64,000 nucleotides of DNA from JBKHYJ01 sp046565505 (GTDB taxonomy: Bacteria > Acidobacteriota > Blastocatellia > UBA7656), in NCBI GenBank assembly GCA_046565505.1, contig JBKHYJ010000124.1, forward strand, positions 7,810 through 71,809. The letters are read 5' to 3'. Positions 1 to 9,088 of this stretch are shown in pieces. A program made the translations under genes and the position numbers. Numbering within the stretch: the first letter of the stretch is position 1; the number at the start of each line of letters is the position of its first letter. The notes under the pieces are model-generated. The model made no database searches, had not been told where the DNA came from, and saw only the letters and a list, made by a program, of their open reading frames with translations.

Positions 1-49
1 CGTTCATGAGAAAAACCTCCGACCCGCGCTCGGGCGAAAGGAGAAAGAG

Positions 50-985
50 ATGGCTGGAAGGCATGTTCTTTCAATATTGGAACTGGGGCAGGATAATCTG
101 TCGCGTCTGGTCGACCGCTCCCTTGAGATAGCCGCGGGGGACATCAACGGGTGGCGGCCCCTCAAGGGCAGGGTCGTAGGCATATACTTTCGCGGCACAT
201 CGACGCGGACGCGCACTGCCTTCACGGTCGGCGCGATGAGGCTGGGCGCGGAGGTAATCACCTATGGCCCGAACGACCTGCAGGTCGTCACGGGCGAAAC
301 TATCGACGACACGACCCGCGTGCTGTCGGCCTTCCTTGACGCGATGGTGATCCGCACCAACCAGTCCATTCAGGAGATGCGGATCATGGCGTCACAAGAC
401 CACATGTCTGTAATCAACGCCATGAGCGATAACGAGCACCCGACACAGGCCCTCGCCGACCTCACGACGCTGAAGGAGGAGTTCGGCCGCCTCGACGACC
501 TCCACGTCATGTACATCGGCGAAGGCAACAACACGGCGACCGCGCTGGCCCTCGCCGTCTCAGTGACCCCGGGCATGCGGCTGACGCTCGTCACCCCGGA
601 AGGGTATGGCCTGCCGGAAGACTTGCTAAAAACGGCCAGCGATTCCGCGAAGCGCAATGGCTCGCACGTCGAAGAGCTGCACGGCACGGGTAAGCTCCCG
701 AAGGGCGTTGACGCCGTGTACGCGACGCGATGGCAGACTATGGGGGTGCCCAAGTCCGACCCCAACTGGCTCCAGATATTTGAGCCCTACAAGGTGACTC
801 AGGAGATGATGGCCGAAGTGTCGAAACCGTCAGGTACAATTTTCCTGCACGACCTGCCGGCCGTCCGCGGCGGCGACGTGACTGACCAGGTGCTGGACGG
901 CCCGCAGAGCCGCGCGTTTCGACAGGCGTGGCACAAATTGACGAGCGCGATGGCGGTCCTTGAATGGTGCGTGGCCGGAAGTTAA
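50..985 (+). CDS. Ornithine/aspartate carbamoyltransferase-family protein, substrate uncertain
   Basis: The 311-residue protein has the two-domain length of ornithine and aspartate carbamoyltransferases, which move a carbamoyl group from carbamoyl phosphate to an amine. The carbamoyl-phosphate site is intact: STRTR at residues 51-55 and HPTQ at 130-133. The second-substrate site is not that of a standard ornithine enzyme. The HCLP motif, whose Cys binds ornithine, reads HDLP (267-270), and the usual DxxxSMG segment reads YATRWQTMG (224-232). I therefore call the family but not the acceptor. The start is fixed by AGGAG (40-44) ahead of ATG 50. Two nucleotidyltransferase-like genes and a permease follow on the same strand, unlike an arginine operon. 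Altered OTC paralogues act on diaminopropionate in viomycin-type pathways, but no partner here proves that role. Confidence 0.85.
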   Translation: MAGRHVLSILELGQDNLSRLVDRSLEIAAGDINGWRPLKGRVVGIYFRGTSTRTRTAFTVGAMRLGAEVITYGPNDLQVVTGETIDDTTRVLSAFLDAMVIRTNQSIQEMRIMASQDHMSVINAMSDNEHPTQALADLTTLKEEFGRLDDLHVMYIGEGNNTATALALAVSVTPGMRLTLVTPEGYGLPEDLLKTASDSAKRNGSHVEELHGTGKLPKGVDAVYATRWQTMGVPKSDPNWLQIFEPYKVTQEMMAEVSKPSGTIFLHDLPAVRGGDVTDQVLDGPQSRAFRQAWHKLTSAMAVLEWCVAGS

Positions 986-1113
986 ATCCCTTGCCGGTCA
1001 TCCGCGCAGCCGCCCGGCGATCTGATTATGCCGAGGCGCGCGAGGGGGCCTGCGGGCCGCTGAATAACTTCACAGATCTCTCAGCCGCCCGCCGGGCCGA
1101 AAGAAAACTGATT

Positions 1114-1839
1114 ATGGCAGAACAACGAGTCCAAGAATTTGCGTCCCGCATAACGGCTCGCCTCGGAGACAAGGTGGAGAGCATCGTTGCATACTCCCAC
1201 CCATTCACCAACGGGGGGCTAGTGATAGTCTTCGCGGCAGACGCGGGGTTCATGCCCGACCGCATCGCCGAGGTCTACGAGTGCGGTCCGCCCAACGTTA
1301 CGCTCTATTGCCTGCGCCGCCCGGAGCTGTTCCAGATTTCATTCCCCGGCGTCTTCGGCTGGCCCAACCCGCTGGAAGAAAAGCCGCTGCTCGCCTACAG
1401 GGTCAAACATAAGGGCGAGGTGATCTACGGCCGCGACATACGCGGCGATATAGAGATCAGTTACGACGCCCCGGCGCTGCTAGGCATGCAGGTGCAGCGG
1501 TGCAAGCAGTTCATCCGCAATTGGGCGCTCGACCAGTTCAGGCGCAGGAATTACGCGGGCATAGTCAAGGAGGCGGACAGGCAAACAATGTATCTGATGG
1601 CGACCGCGCTCCTGTCGCGCGGCGAGTGGGACGTGCCGCTCGAAAGCATTCCAGACAGGTTCGAGTCCGTCTTGAAAGACTCCGAGACGAAGGACACCTG
1701 GGCGGAAATTCATTCGATGGCGCTTGCGGCGGCCCGGCCCGGACAAGACACGTCGCGCGAGACCGCCGCCGAAGCGGTATGGTTGTTTGAGAGGGTGCTA
1801 CACAGCATAGGGAGGAATGACGATGACCGCGACGGTTAG
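1114..1839 (+). CDS. Divergent nucleotidyltransferase-fold-like protein, function unknown
   Basis: This is a 241-residue soluble protein of no recognised function. It resembles the next gene in layout. Both carry a short beta-alpha-beta start, then a segment of the form (K/S)xVIYGxDIR (here GEVIYGRDIRGD), then a helical C-terminal half. At the place where the next protein has a GSMARG nucleotidyltransferase loop this one reads AYSHPFTNGG, so the catalytic motif appears lost. It may be a regulatory or structural partner of its neighbour. The open frame extends up to 964 with an ATG there, but that would overlap the previous gene, and ATG 1114 behind a GAAAGAAAA stretch is the more natural start. 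Its last bases overlap the next gene, suggesting translational coupling. Confidence 0.7.
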   Translation: MAEQRVQEFASRITARLGDKVESIVAYSHPFTNGGLVIVFAADAGFMPDRIAEVYECGPPNVTLYCLRRPELFQISFPGVFGWPNPLEEKPLLAYRVKHKGEVIYGRDIRGDIEISYDAPALLGMQVQRCKQFIRNWALDQFRRRNYAGIVKEADRQTMYLMATALLSRGEWDVPLESIPDRFESVLKDSETKDTWAEIHSMALAAARPGQDTSRETAAEAVWLFERVLHSIGRNDDDRDG

Positions 1840-2584
1840 GGATTACGACGTTGTGCTCGAAGACCTTCTCGACGACATAGGCAGAATCCGAGACGCCGTG
1901 TCGAGCGCCGTGTTGTTCGGCTCGATGGCTCGCGGCGACGTGCTGCCCGGCCACAGCGACATGATGGACGTGTACGTCTTCCTGGGGCGGGAGGTCTTCA
2001 ATAACAAAGAGCAGTTTTTGAACGCGCTCGAAGTGATGGCCCGGGCCTGCGAGAAGATCGCGGACAGGTCGCCGGGCCCGTTCCACCCCTTCTTTTACTG
2101 GAGTGAAACGGACCCCGTGCCGGCGACATTCCACCTGGACCTCGCGGTCCACAGCAAGGTCATCTACGGAGATGACATCCGCGCTCAGATAAGAACAACC
2201 CCGTCGAGCGCGGCCGTCGCCCGCACCGCATTTTTTGAGATGCGCAGGCTGGGCGGGCCGCTGATGGCGTACCTCCACAAGAAGGACCTGGGCGCGCAGG
2301 ATTGCGAGGCGGTCTTCAACCTGTTGATGACCATCAAGAGGGACCTGCCGATGCTGGCGCTTATGGTGCTGGACGTCTGGGTCGTGCAGAAAGAATCCAT
2401 CCGGGCACTGAGGGAGGCGCTGCCAGAGGTAGATACGGCGGTGCTCGACAGGATCGTAGTGCTCCAGCATGACGAGTCGGCCAGGCTCAACCCCGATGTC
2501 CTCCTGAAAACGTTCAGAGACGCCATGACATTTGTTGAGGACTTGAATGACAGGCTCGTCGCGACCGCCAGAGCTAACCTGTGA
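1823..2584 (+). CDS. MNT-type nucleotidyltransferase domain protein
   Basis: This 253-residue protein carries a pol-beta-superfamily nucleotidyltransferase signature near its N-terminus, FGSMARGD followed by GHSDMMDVYVF. Family members transfer a nucleotide to small molecules, antibiotics or proteins. The metal-binding pair is usually D-x-D, whereas here it reads D-M-M-D, an odd one-residue expansion that may change or abolish activity. The C-terminal half is helical, like the substrate-binding halves of aminoglycoside-type nucleotidyltransferases. The start is ATG 1823 because GGAGG at 1811-1815 sits seven bases ahead; the in-frame ATG at 1817 is too close to it. It overlaps the end of the preceding paralogue-like gene by 17 bases, so the two are probably made together. 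The substrate is unknown. Confidence 0.75.
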   Translation: MTATVRDYDVVLEDLLDDIGRIRDAVSSAVLFGSMARGDVLPGHSDMMDVYVFLGREVFNNKEQFLNALEVMARACEKIADRSPGPFHPFFYWSETDPVPATFHLDLAVHSKVIYGDDIRAQIRTTPSSAAVARTAFFEMRRLGGPLMAYLHKKDLGAQDCEAVFNLLMTIKRDLPMLALMVLDVWVVQKESIRALREALPEVDTAVLDRIVVLQHDESARLNPDVLLKTFRDAMTFVEDLNDRLVATARANL

Positions 2585-2725
2585 TCCTCGCGACGGCGAT
2601 CCGAAAGATGAATCAGCCGGGCCTCGCGCGCGCGCGTGTCGGGAACCATATTGAAATTCTTCGCGTGAAGGGTTATTAATGCAGTTAATTCACAAGAGCT
2701 GTTTAGTCATTGGATTGGAGGCCAT

Positions 2726-5170
2726 GTGACAGACACCCTGATGCAAGACTTGCGTTACTCGGCCCGGCTACTGCGGAGGAACGTCGGATTCACTGTGGTT
2801 TCCGTCCTCGCGCTCGCGGTGGGCATCGGCGCGAACACCGCGATATTCAGCATGGTGAACGCCATTTTGCTGCGCACGCTGGATTTCAAAGACCCCGAGC
2901 AACTGGTCTGGATATGGTCCACGCGCACGGACAGAGACAAGGCGTTCTTCTCTATACCGGACTTTGTCGATTACCGCGACCAGAGCCAGTCGCTCCAAGA
3001 CATGGTCGCCTTCGCCAACTGGGGCGCGAACCTGATAGACGGGGGCAACCCCGAGCGCCTGACGGGAGTGAGGGTCACCGCCAACGCATTCCAGATGCTC
3101 GGCGTGGAGGCGGCCGCGGGCAGGTGCCTGCTCCCGGAAGACGGGCAGCCGGGCAGCCAGCGCGCGGTCGTCCTCAGTTATGGGCTGTGGAAGAGGCGAT
3201 TCGGCGGGGACAGGGGCGTCATCGGCCAAACAATAACGCTGAACGGAGACACATACACGGTGGTCGGGGCGCTGCCCCCCACGTTCATTTTTCCGGGCGC
3301 GGAAATAGACATGGCGATTCCGCTGATCGTGGAGACTGACGCGAGGCATGCCGACAGGGGGGCTAATTTCCTCAGGGCCTTCGCGCGGTTAAAGCCCGGC
3401 TACACGGCGCAGCAGACGCAGAGCGAAATGGATTCGATCTCGCGGAACCTGCAACAGCTCTACCCCGCGACCAACGCCAAGAAGACTCCGCCGAAGGTCT
3501 TCGGGCTACAGGAGGAGGTCGTCGGCAGCTACCGCACGGCGCTGATGATGCTGTTGGGGGCGGTGGGGCTGGTGCTGCTGATCGCCTGCTCGAACCTGGC
3601 GAACCTGCTGCTTTCGCGCGCCTCCGCGCGGCATAAAGAGATGGCTATAAGGTCTGCGCTCGGGGCAACCAGGGCTCGCCTCATCAGGCAGCTATTGACG
3701 GAGACCAGCCTGCTCGCGCTGACGGGCGGCGCGCTCGGACTGCTGCTCTCCTGGAAGGGCATAAATTTCCTGATGGCGCTCAGCCCCGCGAACCTCCCGC
3801 GCGCGACCGAGGTCAACATCGACGGCCGCGTGCTGGCCTTCACGCTCGTCATATCTTTATTAGCCGGCCTGATCTTCGGCCTGATACCCGCGGTGCAGGC
3901 GTCGAAGGTCAATCTCAATGACGAGCTGAAGAGTACGGGCAAGGGGTCGCCCGATGCCGGCAGGCGGGACCGCGCCCGCAGTTTCCTGGTGGTGGCAGAG
4001 GTAGCCTTGTCGCTGATGCTTTTGATAACGGCGGGGCTGCTGGTTAAGAGCTTTTTGCGGCTCCAGGAGGTCAGCCCCGGTTTCAACGGCGACAACCTGC
4101 TGCTCGTGCGGCTGTCATTGCCCTCGTCGAGCTACCCGAACCGCGAGGCGGTGACGGTCTTCTTCGACAAGCTCTTGCCGCAGATCGCGAGCCTGCCCGG
4201 CGTCAACTCCGTCGGGGCGGCCAACGTCCTGCCGCTCAGCGGCATGAACGTGAGAAGCGATTTCACTATAGTCGGAAGGCCCCCCGTGCTGCCCACCGAG
4301 AAGCCCGCGTCACAGAATCGCTGGGTGAGCCCGGACTACTTTCAAGCCCTGGGCATCCGCATATTGAAGGGGCGGGAATTCACCGCGCAGGACAACGTTC
4401 ACGCCCCCGGCGTGGTCATCGTAGATGAGGCATTAGCGCGCAGGTACTGGCCGAACGAAAACCCTGTCGGGTCTCATCTCCTGTTGGAAGACGGCTCGCC
4501 GCAGCCGCGCGACGTGGAGATCGTCGGCGTGGCGGAGACCGTTAAACACGTCGCGCTTGACGAGGAGCCGACCCCGACCTTTTACGCGCCTATCGCGCAG
4601 ATACCGGAAGACACCGTGCCGTTCCTGGCGGCGAATTGCAGCCTGGCCGTGCGGACCGGCCCCAAGCCCCTGGCGCTGGAGGCGGCCGTCAGGCGAGAGG
4701 TGCAGAACATCGACAGGGACATCCCTACGTCGAACACCAGGACTATGGAGCAGTTCCTGTCGGCCTCTACGGCCCCGCGGCGTTTCAACCTGATGCTGCT
4801 GATGGTATTCGCCTGTACGGCGCTGCTTCTAGCCGTGACGGGCGTTTACGCGGTGATGTCGTACTCCGTCACGCGCCGCTATAACGAGATAGGCATACGC
4901 ATCGCGCTCGGGGCACAGTCGCGCGACGTGCTCAAGCTCATACTGGGTCACGGGGTCAGGCTCGTCGGGGTCGGCGTGGTCATTGGCCTCGCGGGCGGCC
5001 TCGCCTCCACCCGGTTGATCTCCAGCTTACTTTTCGGCGTCAGCGCCATAGACCCCGTCACTTTCGCGCTGACCCCGCTGATTCTTGTGTTCGTGGCTAT
5101 CTCTGCTTGCTACATACCGGCGCGGAAGGCGACCAGGGTGGACCCCGTCGTCGCGTTGCGCGCCGAATAG
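2726..5170 (+). CDS. ADOP-family ABC transporter permease (MacB/FtsX type)
   Basis: The 814-residue membrane protein has the duplicated MacB-periplasmic/FtsX layout of the acidobacterial duplicated orphan permease family. It starts with the typical LRYSARLLRRN segment and a first membrane helix at about residues 20-43. A large extracytoplasmic domain follows, then a helix bundle near 270-440 containing SALGATRARLIRQLLTE. A second periplasmic domain precedes the final helices near 690-805, where IGIRIALGAQSRDVL repeats the same motif. No ATPase gene is adjacent, as is usual for this family. The GTG start at 2726 is preceded by GGAG (2717-2720); an in-frame ATG lies at 2741. The transported substrate is unknown; export of peptides or lipids is a family-level guess. 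It is the strongest taxonomic clue in the window. Confidence 0.9.
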   Translation: MTDTLMQDLRYSARLLRRNVGFTVVSVLALAVGIGANTAIFSMVNAILLRTLDFKDPEQLVWIWSTRTDRDKAFFSIPDFVDYRDQSQSLQDMVAFANWGANLIDGGNPERLTGVRVTANAFQMLGVEAAAGRCLLPEDGQPGSQRAVVLSYGLWKRRFGGDRGVIGQTITLNGDTYTVVGALPPTFIFPGAEIDMAIPLIVETDARHADRGANFLRAFARLKPGYTAQQTQSEMDSISRNLQQLYPATNAKKTPPKVFGLQEEVVGSYRTALMMLLGAVGLVLLIACSNLANLLLSRASARHKEMAIRSALGATRARLIRQLLTETSLLALTGGALGLLLSWKGINFLMALSPANLPRATEVNIDGRVLAFTLVISLLAGLIFGLIPAVQASKVNLNDELKSTGKGSPDAGRRDRARSFLVVAEVALSLMLLITAGLLVKSFLRLQEVSPGFNGDNLLLVRLSLPSSSYPNREAVTVFFDKLLPQIASLPGVNSVGAANVLPLSGMNVRSDFTIVGRPPVLPTEKPASQNRWVSPDYFQALGIRILKGREFTAQDNVHAPGVVIVDEALARRYWPNENPVGSHLLLEDGSPQPRDVEIVGVAETVKHVALDEEPTPTFYAPIAQIPEDTVPFLAANCSLAVRTGPKPLALEAAVRREVQNIDRDIPTSNTRTMEQFLSASTAPRRFNLMLLMVFACTALLLAVTGVYAVMSYSVTRRYNEIGIRIALGAQSRDVLKLILGHGVRLVGVGVVIGLAGGLASTRLISSLLFGVSAIDPVTFALTPLILVFVAISACYIPARKATRVDPVVALRAE

Positions 5171-5404
5171 CTTCCGTCAGTCAACCAAACCGCGAGAGCC
5201 GCATGCGACCCGTGTCTCAATTAACAGGGCCGCGGCTCGATCATTTAATTCGCAACCTGGAAAAAGTCGCGGGCAAGCCGCAGTCGCTCACCGGGGTGGC
5301 GCTCTTGCCGGCCGCCCGCGTCCGTCCGGTAACGCCCCGGGCCATCTGAAAAGGCTCGCCGTCCCGGGCGCAGAGACTTTCAACCCCCTATCTAGAGGAA
5401 AGCT

Positions 5405-5884
5405 ATGAATCGAATTAATCGCACACTCGCAGCATCGGTTGTCGTACTGGCTGCGCTACTTTGTGTCTCCGTTTACGCCCAGATAGTGGTCAATAAAGAT
5501 AAGGACGGATTCCTCGAAGGGCGTAATTTCAGGGACGGGTCGGTGTGGACGCTGACGTTCATCAGGACTCACTCGGGGCAGGACCTTGCCTACTTCAACG
5601 CGCTCGCCGACGTGTGGAGAAAGCAGATGGAAGAGTTGAAGAAGCAGGGCGTCATTCTCTCCTACAAAGCCCTCCAGACCAACGCGGCCCGCGTGGAAGA
5701 TTACAACGTCATGCTCATGATGGAATACAAAGACATAAGGACGTGGGAGACGAACGCGGACAAGCAGGCCGTCATACTTCAGGCCATTGCCCGCGAGAAT
5801 GCCGCCTCTACACAAGTCCTTCAAGACGAAAAGGTCCGGGAGTTCTTCGGCACTAACATGGGCAGGGAGATAGTATTTAAGTAG
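5405..5884 (+). CDS. Small secreted protein, paralogue A
   Basis: This 159-residue protein has an N-terminal signal peptide (a hydrophobic stretch ending in SVYAQ) and a mature domain rich in charged and aromatic residues. It contains KDKDGFLEGRNF near the mature N-terminus and a central ILSYKALQTNA strand. The next gene encodes a clear paralogue that shares these motifs and the REI(V/I) ending, so the two arose by tandem duplication. I do not recognise the family; the fold could be a dimeric alpha-beta barrel, which is a guess. GAGGAAAG before ATG 5405 is a good ribosome binding site. No membrane anchor is visible, so a periplasmic or extracellular location is likely. Confidence 0.8.
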   Translation: MNRINRTLAASVVVLAALLCVSVYAQIVVNKDKDGFLEGRNFRDGSVWTLTFIRTHSGQDLAYFNALADVWRKQMEELKKQGVILSYKALQTNAARVEDYNVMLMMEYKDIRTWETNADKQAVILQAIARENAASTQVLQDEKVREFFGTNMGREIVFK

Positions 5885-6005
5885 CGCGCCCGAGGGTCTC
5901 GCCGGAGAGCGTTCCTCACTCTAAGATTCTAATCTACTCGGAGGCGGGAAGGCCGCGGCGTCGCAGCGGCGTCTCGCCGGCAGGGATCAATTTGAAAGGA
6001 AAACT

Positions 6006-6488
6006 ATGAGACCGATTACTAAACTAACCAAGACTCTGATGGCGGCGATAGTTCTGGTCGTATGCCTCTCCGCGTCGGCCCAGATTGAGGTCCGTAAGGA
6101 TAAGGATGGCTTCCTTGAGGGGCGCAATTACAAGACGGGCGGGGTCTGGGTGCTGTTGTTCGTGAGGGTGCACCCCGGTCAGGAGAATCTTTACTTCAAT
6201 TACCTGGACGACGTTTGGAAAAAACAGCAGGAGGCCTTGAAGAAGGAAGGGGTGATACTTTCCTACAAGGTCTTGCAGGCGAACGCCGGTCACAAGGATG
6301 ACTATAACGTCGTGCTCATGACGGAGTACAAAGACCGCACGACTATGGACGAAAGGTCGGCCGAGGCCGACACGATAGTCCGCGGCATAACGGGCAGCGA
6401 CCAGAAGATGGCCGAGGCGTTCCGCGACCGCGAGAAGGTGAGGAAAATATTCGGCGGGAAGGTCACCAGAGAAATTATCTTGAGGTGA
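6006..6488 (+). CDS. Small secreted protein, paralogue B
   Basis: This 160-residue protein is the tandem paralogue of the gene ending at 5884. Both have a signal peptide (cleavage expected near SASAQ), then KDKDGFLEGRNY, a V(H)PGQENLYFNYLDDVWKKQ segment, ILSYKVLQAN, and a C-terminal GGKVTREII tail. The function is unknown. GAAAGGAAAACT before ATG 6006 serves as ribosome binding site. The gap between the two copies is about 120 bases with no obvious terminator, so they may share a transcript. The pair invites a test for concerted evolution or for a two-subunit assembly. Confidence 0.8.
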   Translation: MRPITKLTKTLMAAIVLVVCLSASAQIEVRKDKDGFLEGRNYKTGGVWVLLFVRVHPGQENLYFNYLDDVWKKQQEALKKEGVILSYKVLQANAGHKDDYNVVLMTEYKDRTTMDERSAEADTIVRGITGSDQKMAEAFRDREKVRKIFGGKVTREIILR

Positions 6489-6737
6489 GCCGGAGGCGGG
6501 CAGCGCCGCTCGATTAAGCGGGCCGGGCGCGCGACGTTTTTTGAGCGCCGACATTTTCGCGGCATGTGTCGCGGCTCTTTCCGCCGCGGCCATCGCGTGG
6601 CGAGCGCCGCGCCCGGCTCGTGTGGTGCCGGAGGTGGTTGATTCAACCGGAGGCCAGCCGCCGCCTCAAGTGAATCGTCCGGCCGTTTCCAGCCGGCATG
6701 CTGTTTTCAGGGATTAGCAATCATGGAGGAATCTCAA

Positions 6738-9056
6738 ATGGGAAAAGGTAGCGAACCGTGGGTGCTCGGAATCAGCGCCTCTCACAATGGCGCGGTGTGC
6801 CTGTTGAAAGGCGACGAGATAGTTGTCGCGATACAGGAGGAGCGTCTCTCTCGAAGGAAGCGTCACAGGATTTTCGGCGCGCAGCATTCCCTGGCGCTGG
6901 ACTACTGTTTCGAGTACGCGGGGATTACGCCGCGCGACCTCAGCCTGATAGTCCTCTGCGTGCAGGGTCGCGCGAAAGCCTCTAACCAGGACCTTACTTT
7001 GAACCCGTACCTGCAGGTCAAAGAGAATGGCACTCCGACGATGATAATCCCGCACCACCTGGCGCATGCGGCGAGCGCGTTCGGGACATCCGGCTACAGG
7101 GAGTCGGCCATCCTCGTCATCGATGGGATAGGCTCTCCGGCCGAAGACCTCACCGACGAGGAGCAGGGCGTCATCGTCAACCCGATGGAGGATGGGTGGG
7201 AGATAATATCGCTCTACTCGGGCTCTGACGCCATCATCACGCCGGTCGAAAAGCATGTGGCCGAAGGCCGGAAGTGGCTCACCACCGACCGCAATGCGAT
7301 GCCGCAGTTCCGCAGCCTCGGGGGCATCTTTTCGGCGGCGGCCGTACAGATATTCGGCGGCGACCTGGAGGCCGGAAAAGTCATGGGGCTTGCGCCGTAT
7401 GGCCGGCCCGTCTACCCCCCGAGCGATTTCTTCGAGATCGTCGACGGGCGCTTCATATTCTCGGACAAAATACCTTCGCTCTTCCAGCACGGCGAGCGAT
7501 GGCCCGCGCACCAGCAGGAGTACCAGGACCTCGCCTGCTCCGTGCAGAACGCGCTCGAAGTGGCGCTGCTTTATCTCGTCGAGCGCCTGCACGAAGCCTG
7601 CCCGAGCGACAACCTCTGTTACGCGGGCGGGGTCGCTCTCAACAGCGTGGCCAACGAGCGAATAATACGAGAGTCCAAGTTCAAAAACGTCTACGTGATG
7701 CCGGCGGCGGAGGACAGCGGGCCGGCGATAGGGGCCGCCTATTATGGCCTGTGGCAGTTGAGCAAAAAGAATGCTCACAGGAGACTGCTCCACGACGCGG
7801 TGGGGCGGCCTTACCCCTCGTCCGTCATCAAGCAGGCGATTGCGGAGACGCCGGCCGTAGAGGTGGTCGAATCGAATGACGTAATCTCCGACGCGGCCGA
7901 CCTTCTGACGGGCGGCAGAATACTGGGATGGTTCCAGGGCCGGTCCGAGCTCGGCCCGAGGGCGCTCGGCCAGCGCAGCATCCTGTGCGACCCGAGGCGG
8001 CCCGACGGCAAAGAAATCCTCAACAGCAGGGTGAAGCACAGGGAGGCGTTCCGGCCATTCGCGCCTGTCGTCTTGCTCGACCAGGCGGCCGACTGGTTCG
8101 AGCTGGACGGCATCAACCCTGAGAGCGCCTTCATGCTGAGGATATGCATGTTCAAGGAAGAGAAGAAGGCCCTGGTCCCGTCTGTCGTCCATGTTGACGG
8201 GACCGGCCGCATCCAAACCGTGACGCGGGAAGCCAACGGCCCGTTTTACGACTTGATTAAAAAGTTCTCGGAGAAAACCGGCGTGCCGATAGTGCTGAAC
8301 ACGTCGTTCAACATCAATGGCATGCCCATCGTGGAGACCCCGCTCGACGCGCTGCTGTGCCTACTCTCGACTGGCATAGATTACTGCGTGCTCGAAGACA
8401 CGATCGTTAAGAAGAGGGCGAGCGTGCTGCTCGGGCCTGACATGAAACCGAACTTTAAATCCGCCGAGGCAGAGCCGGCGGCCATGAAACAGAGCGGCCC
8501 GCCGGGCATGCAATCCGGGCGGCCCCTGAAGGATTTCGTCGGAGAGTATGAGAACCCGACGGGCATCCTGAAGATTGAGAAGGAAGGGAACCAGTTAAAA
8601 GGCACGTACAACGCGCAGTCTACGCCGCTCGTCAGGCGGCCTGACGACCTGTTTGAAGCGACCGATGAGAACTTCAAGGGGTTCAAGATCACGTTCATCC
8701 CCGACAAGAGCGGCTTCATAGACCGCGCGCATGTCAATATGGGTGAGAGAGGGTCGGCCGTCTTCGCGCGCGAGCTCAAGCGCCAATCCGTGAGCAAGAG
8801 ATATATGCGCAAGTGCGTGGGCGAGTACGAGCTGGACGGCAGCGTGTTGAACGTGTCGCTGTCGTCTGACGGTAAGTTCGCAATCACGGGCGCAGGTCAG
8901 CCCCAATACGTTCTGGTCCCCGGTAAAGGCGATGAATTCAATCTGAAGAATACGCCCGGCTACAGCGTGGAATTCGCCGCCGACGAGCGAGGGAAGATCA
9001 CGGCCGCGATTGTGAGGCAGCCGAACGGGGCCTTTAGATTGAGCAAGCGCGCCTGA
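6738..9056 (+). CDS. NodU/CmcH/TobZ-type carbamoyltransferase with two C-terminal DUF3471-like domains
   Basis: Residues 1 to about 580 match the ATP-dependent O-carbamoyltransferases, which activate carbamoyl phosphate as carbamoyl-adenylate and transfer it to a hydroxyl of an antibiotic, Nod factor or sugar. Visible motifs are GISASHNGAV at the N-terminus, EERLSRRK, the metal/adenylate-site PHHLAHAASAF, and the C-terminal-domain signature SELGPRALGQRSI. About 175 further residues hold two consecutive beta-rich units beginning FVGEYENPTG and CVGEYELDGS. These look like DUF3471 domains, usually found behind beta-lactamase-fold enzymes. I know no carbamoyltransferase with such a tail. The start is ATG 6738, with GGAGG (6725-6729) eight bases upstream; an in-frame ATG at 6723 overlaps that site. 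No biosynthetic partners adjoin it, so the acceptor is unknown. Confidence 0.88.
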   Translation: MGKGSEPWVLGISASHNGAVCLLKGDEIVVAIQEERLSRRKRHRIFGAQHSLALDYCFEYAGITPRDLSLIVLCVQGRAKASNQDLTLNPYLQVKENGTPTMIIPHHLAHAASAFGTSGYRESAILVIDGIGSPAEDLTDEEQGVIVNPMEDGWEIISLYSGSDAIITPVEKHVAEGRKWLTTDRNAMPQFRSLGGIFSAAAVQIFGGDLEAGKVMGLAPYGRPVYPPSDFFEIVDGRFIFSDKIPSLFQHGERWPAHQQEYQDLACSVQNALEVALLYLVERLHEACPSDNLCYAGGVALNSVANERIIRESKFKNVYVMPAAEDSGPAIGAAYYGLWQLSKKNAHRRLLHDAVGRPYPSSVIKQAIAETPAVEVVESNDVISDAADLLTGGRILGWFQGRSELGPRALGQRSILCDPRRPDGKEILNSRVKHREAFRPFAPVVLLDQAADWFELDGINPESAFMLRICMFKEEKKALVPSVVHVDGTGRIQTVTREANGPFYDLIKKFSEKTGVPIVLNTSFNINGMPIVETPLDALLCLLSTGIDYCVLEDTIVKKRASVLLGPDMKPNFKSAEAEPAAMKQSGPPGMQSGRPLKDFVGEYENPTGILKIEKEGNQLKGTYNAQSTPLVRRPDDLFEATDENFKGFKITFIPDKSGFIDRAHVNMGERGSAVFARELKRQSVSKRYMRKCVGEYELDGSVLNVSLSSDGKFAITGAGQPQYVLVPGKGDEFNLKNTPGYSVEFAADERGKITAAIVRQPNGAFRLSKRA

Positions 9057-9088
9057 CATCAGGCCGCCCGCGCTGCGCGGCGGGGCCG

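Noticed and set aside
6714..8216. 500-codon antisense frame under the carbamoyltransferase gene
   Set aside because: Arg- and Val-rich shadow typical of GC-rich coding DNA; the plus strand encodes a clear enzyme.
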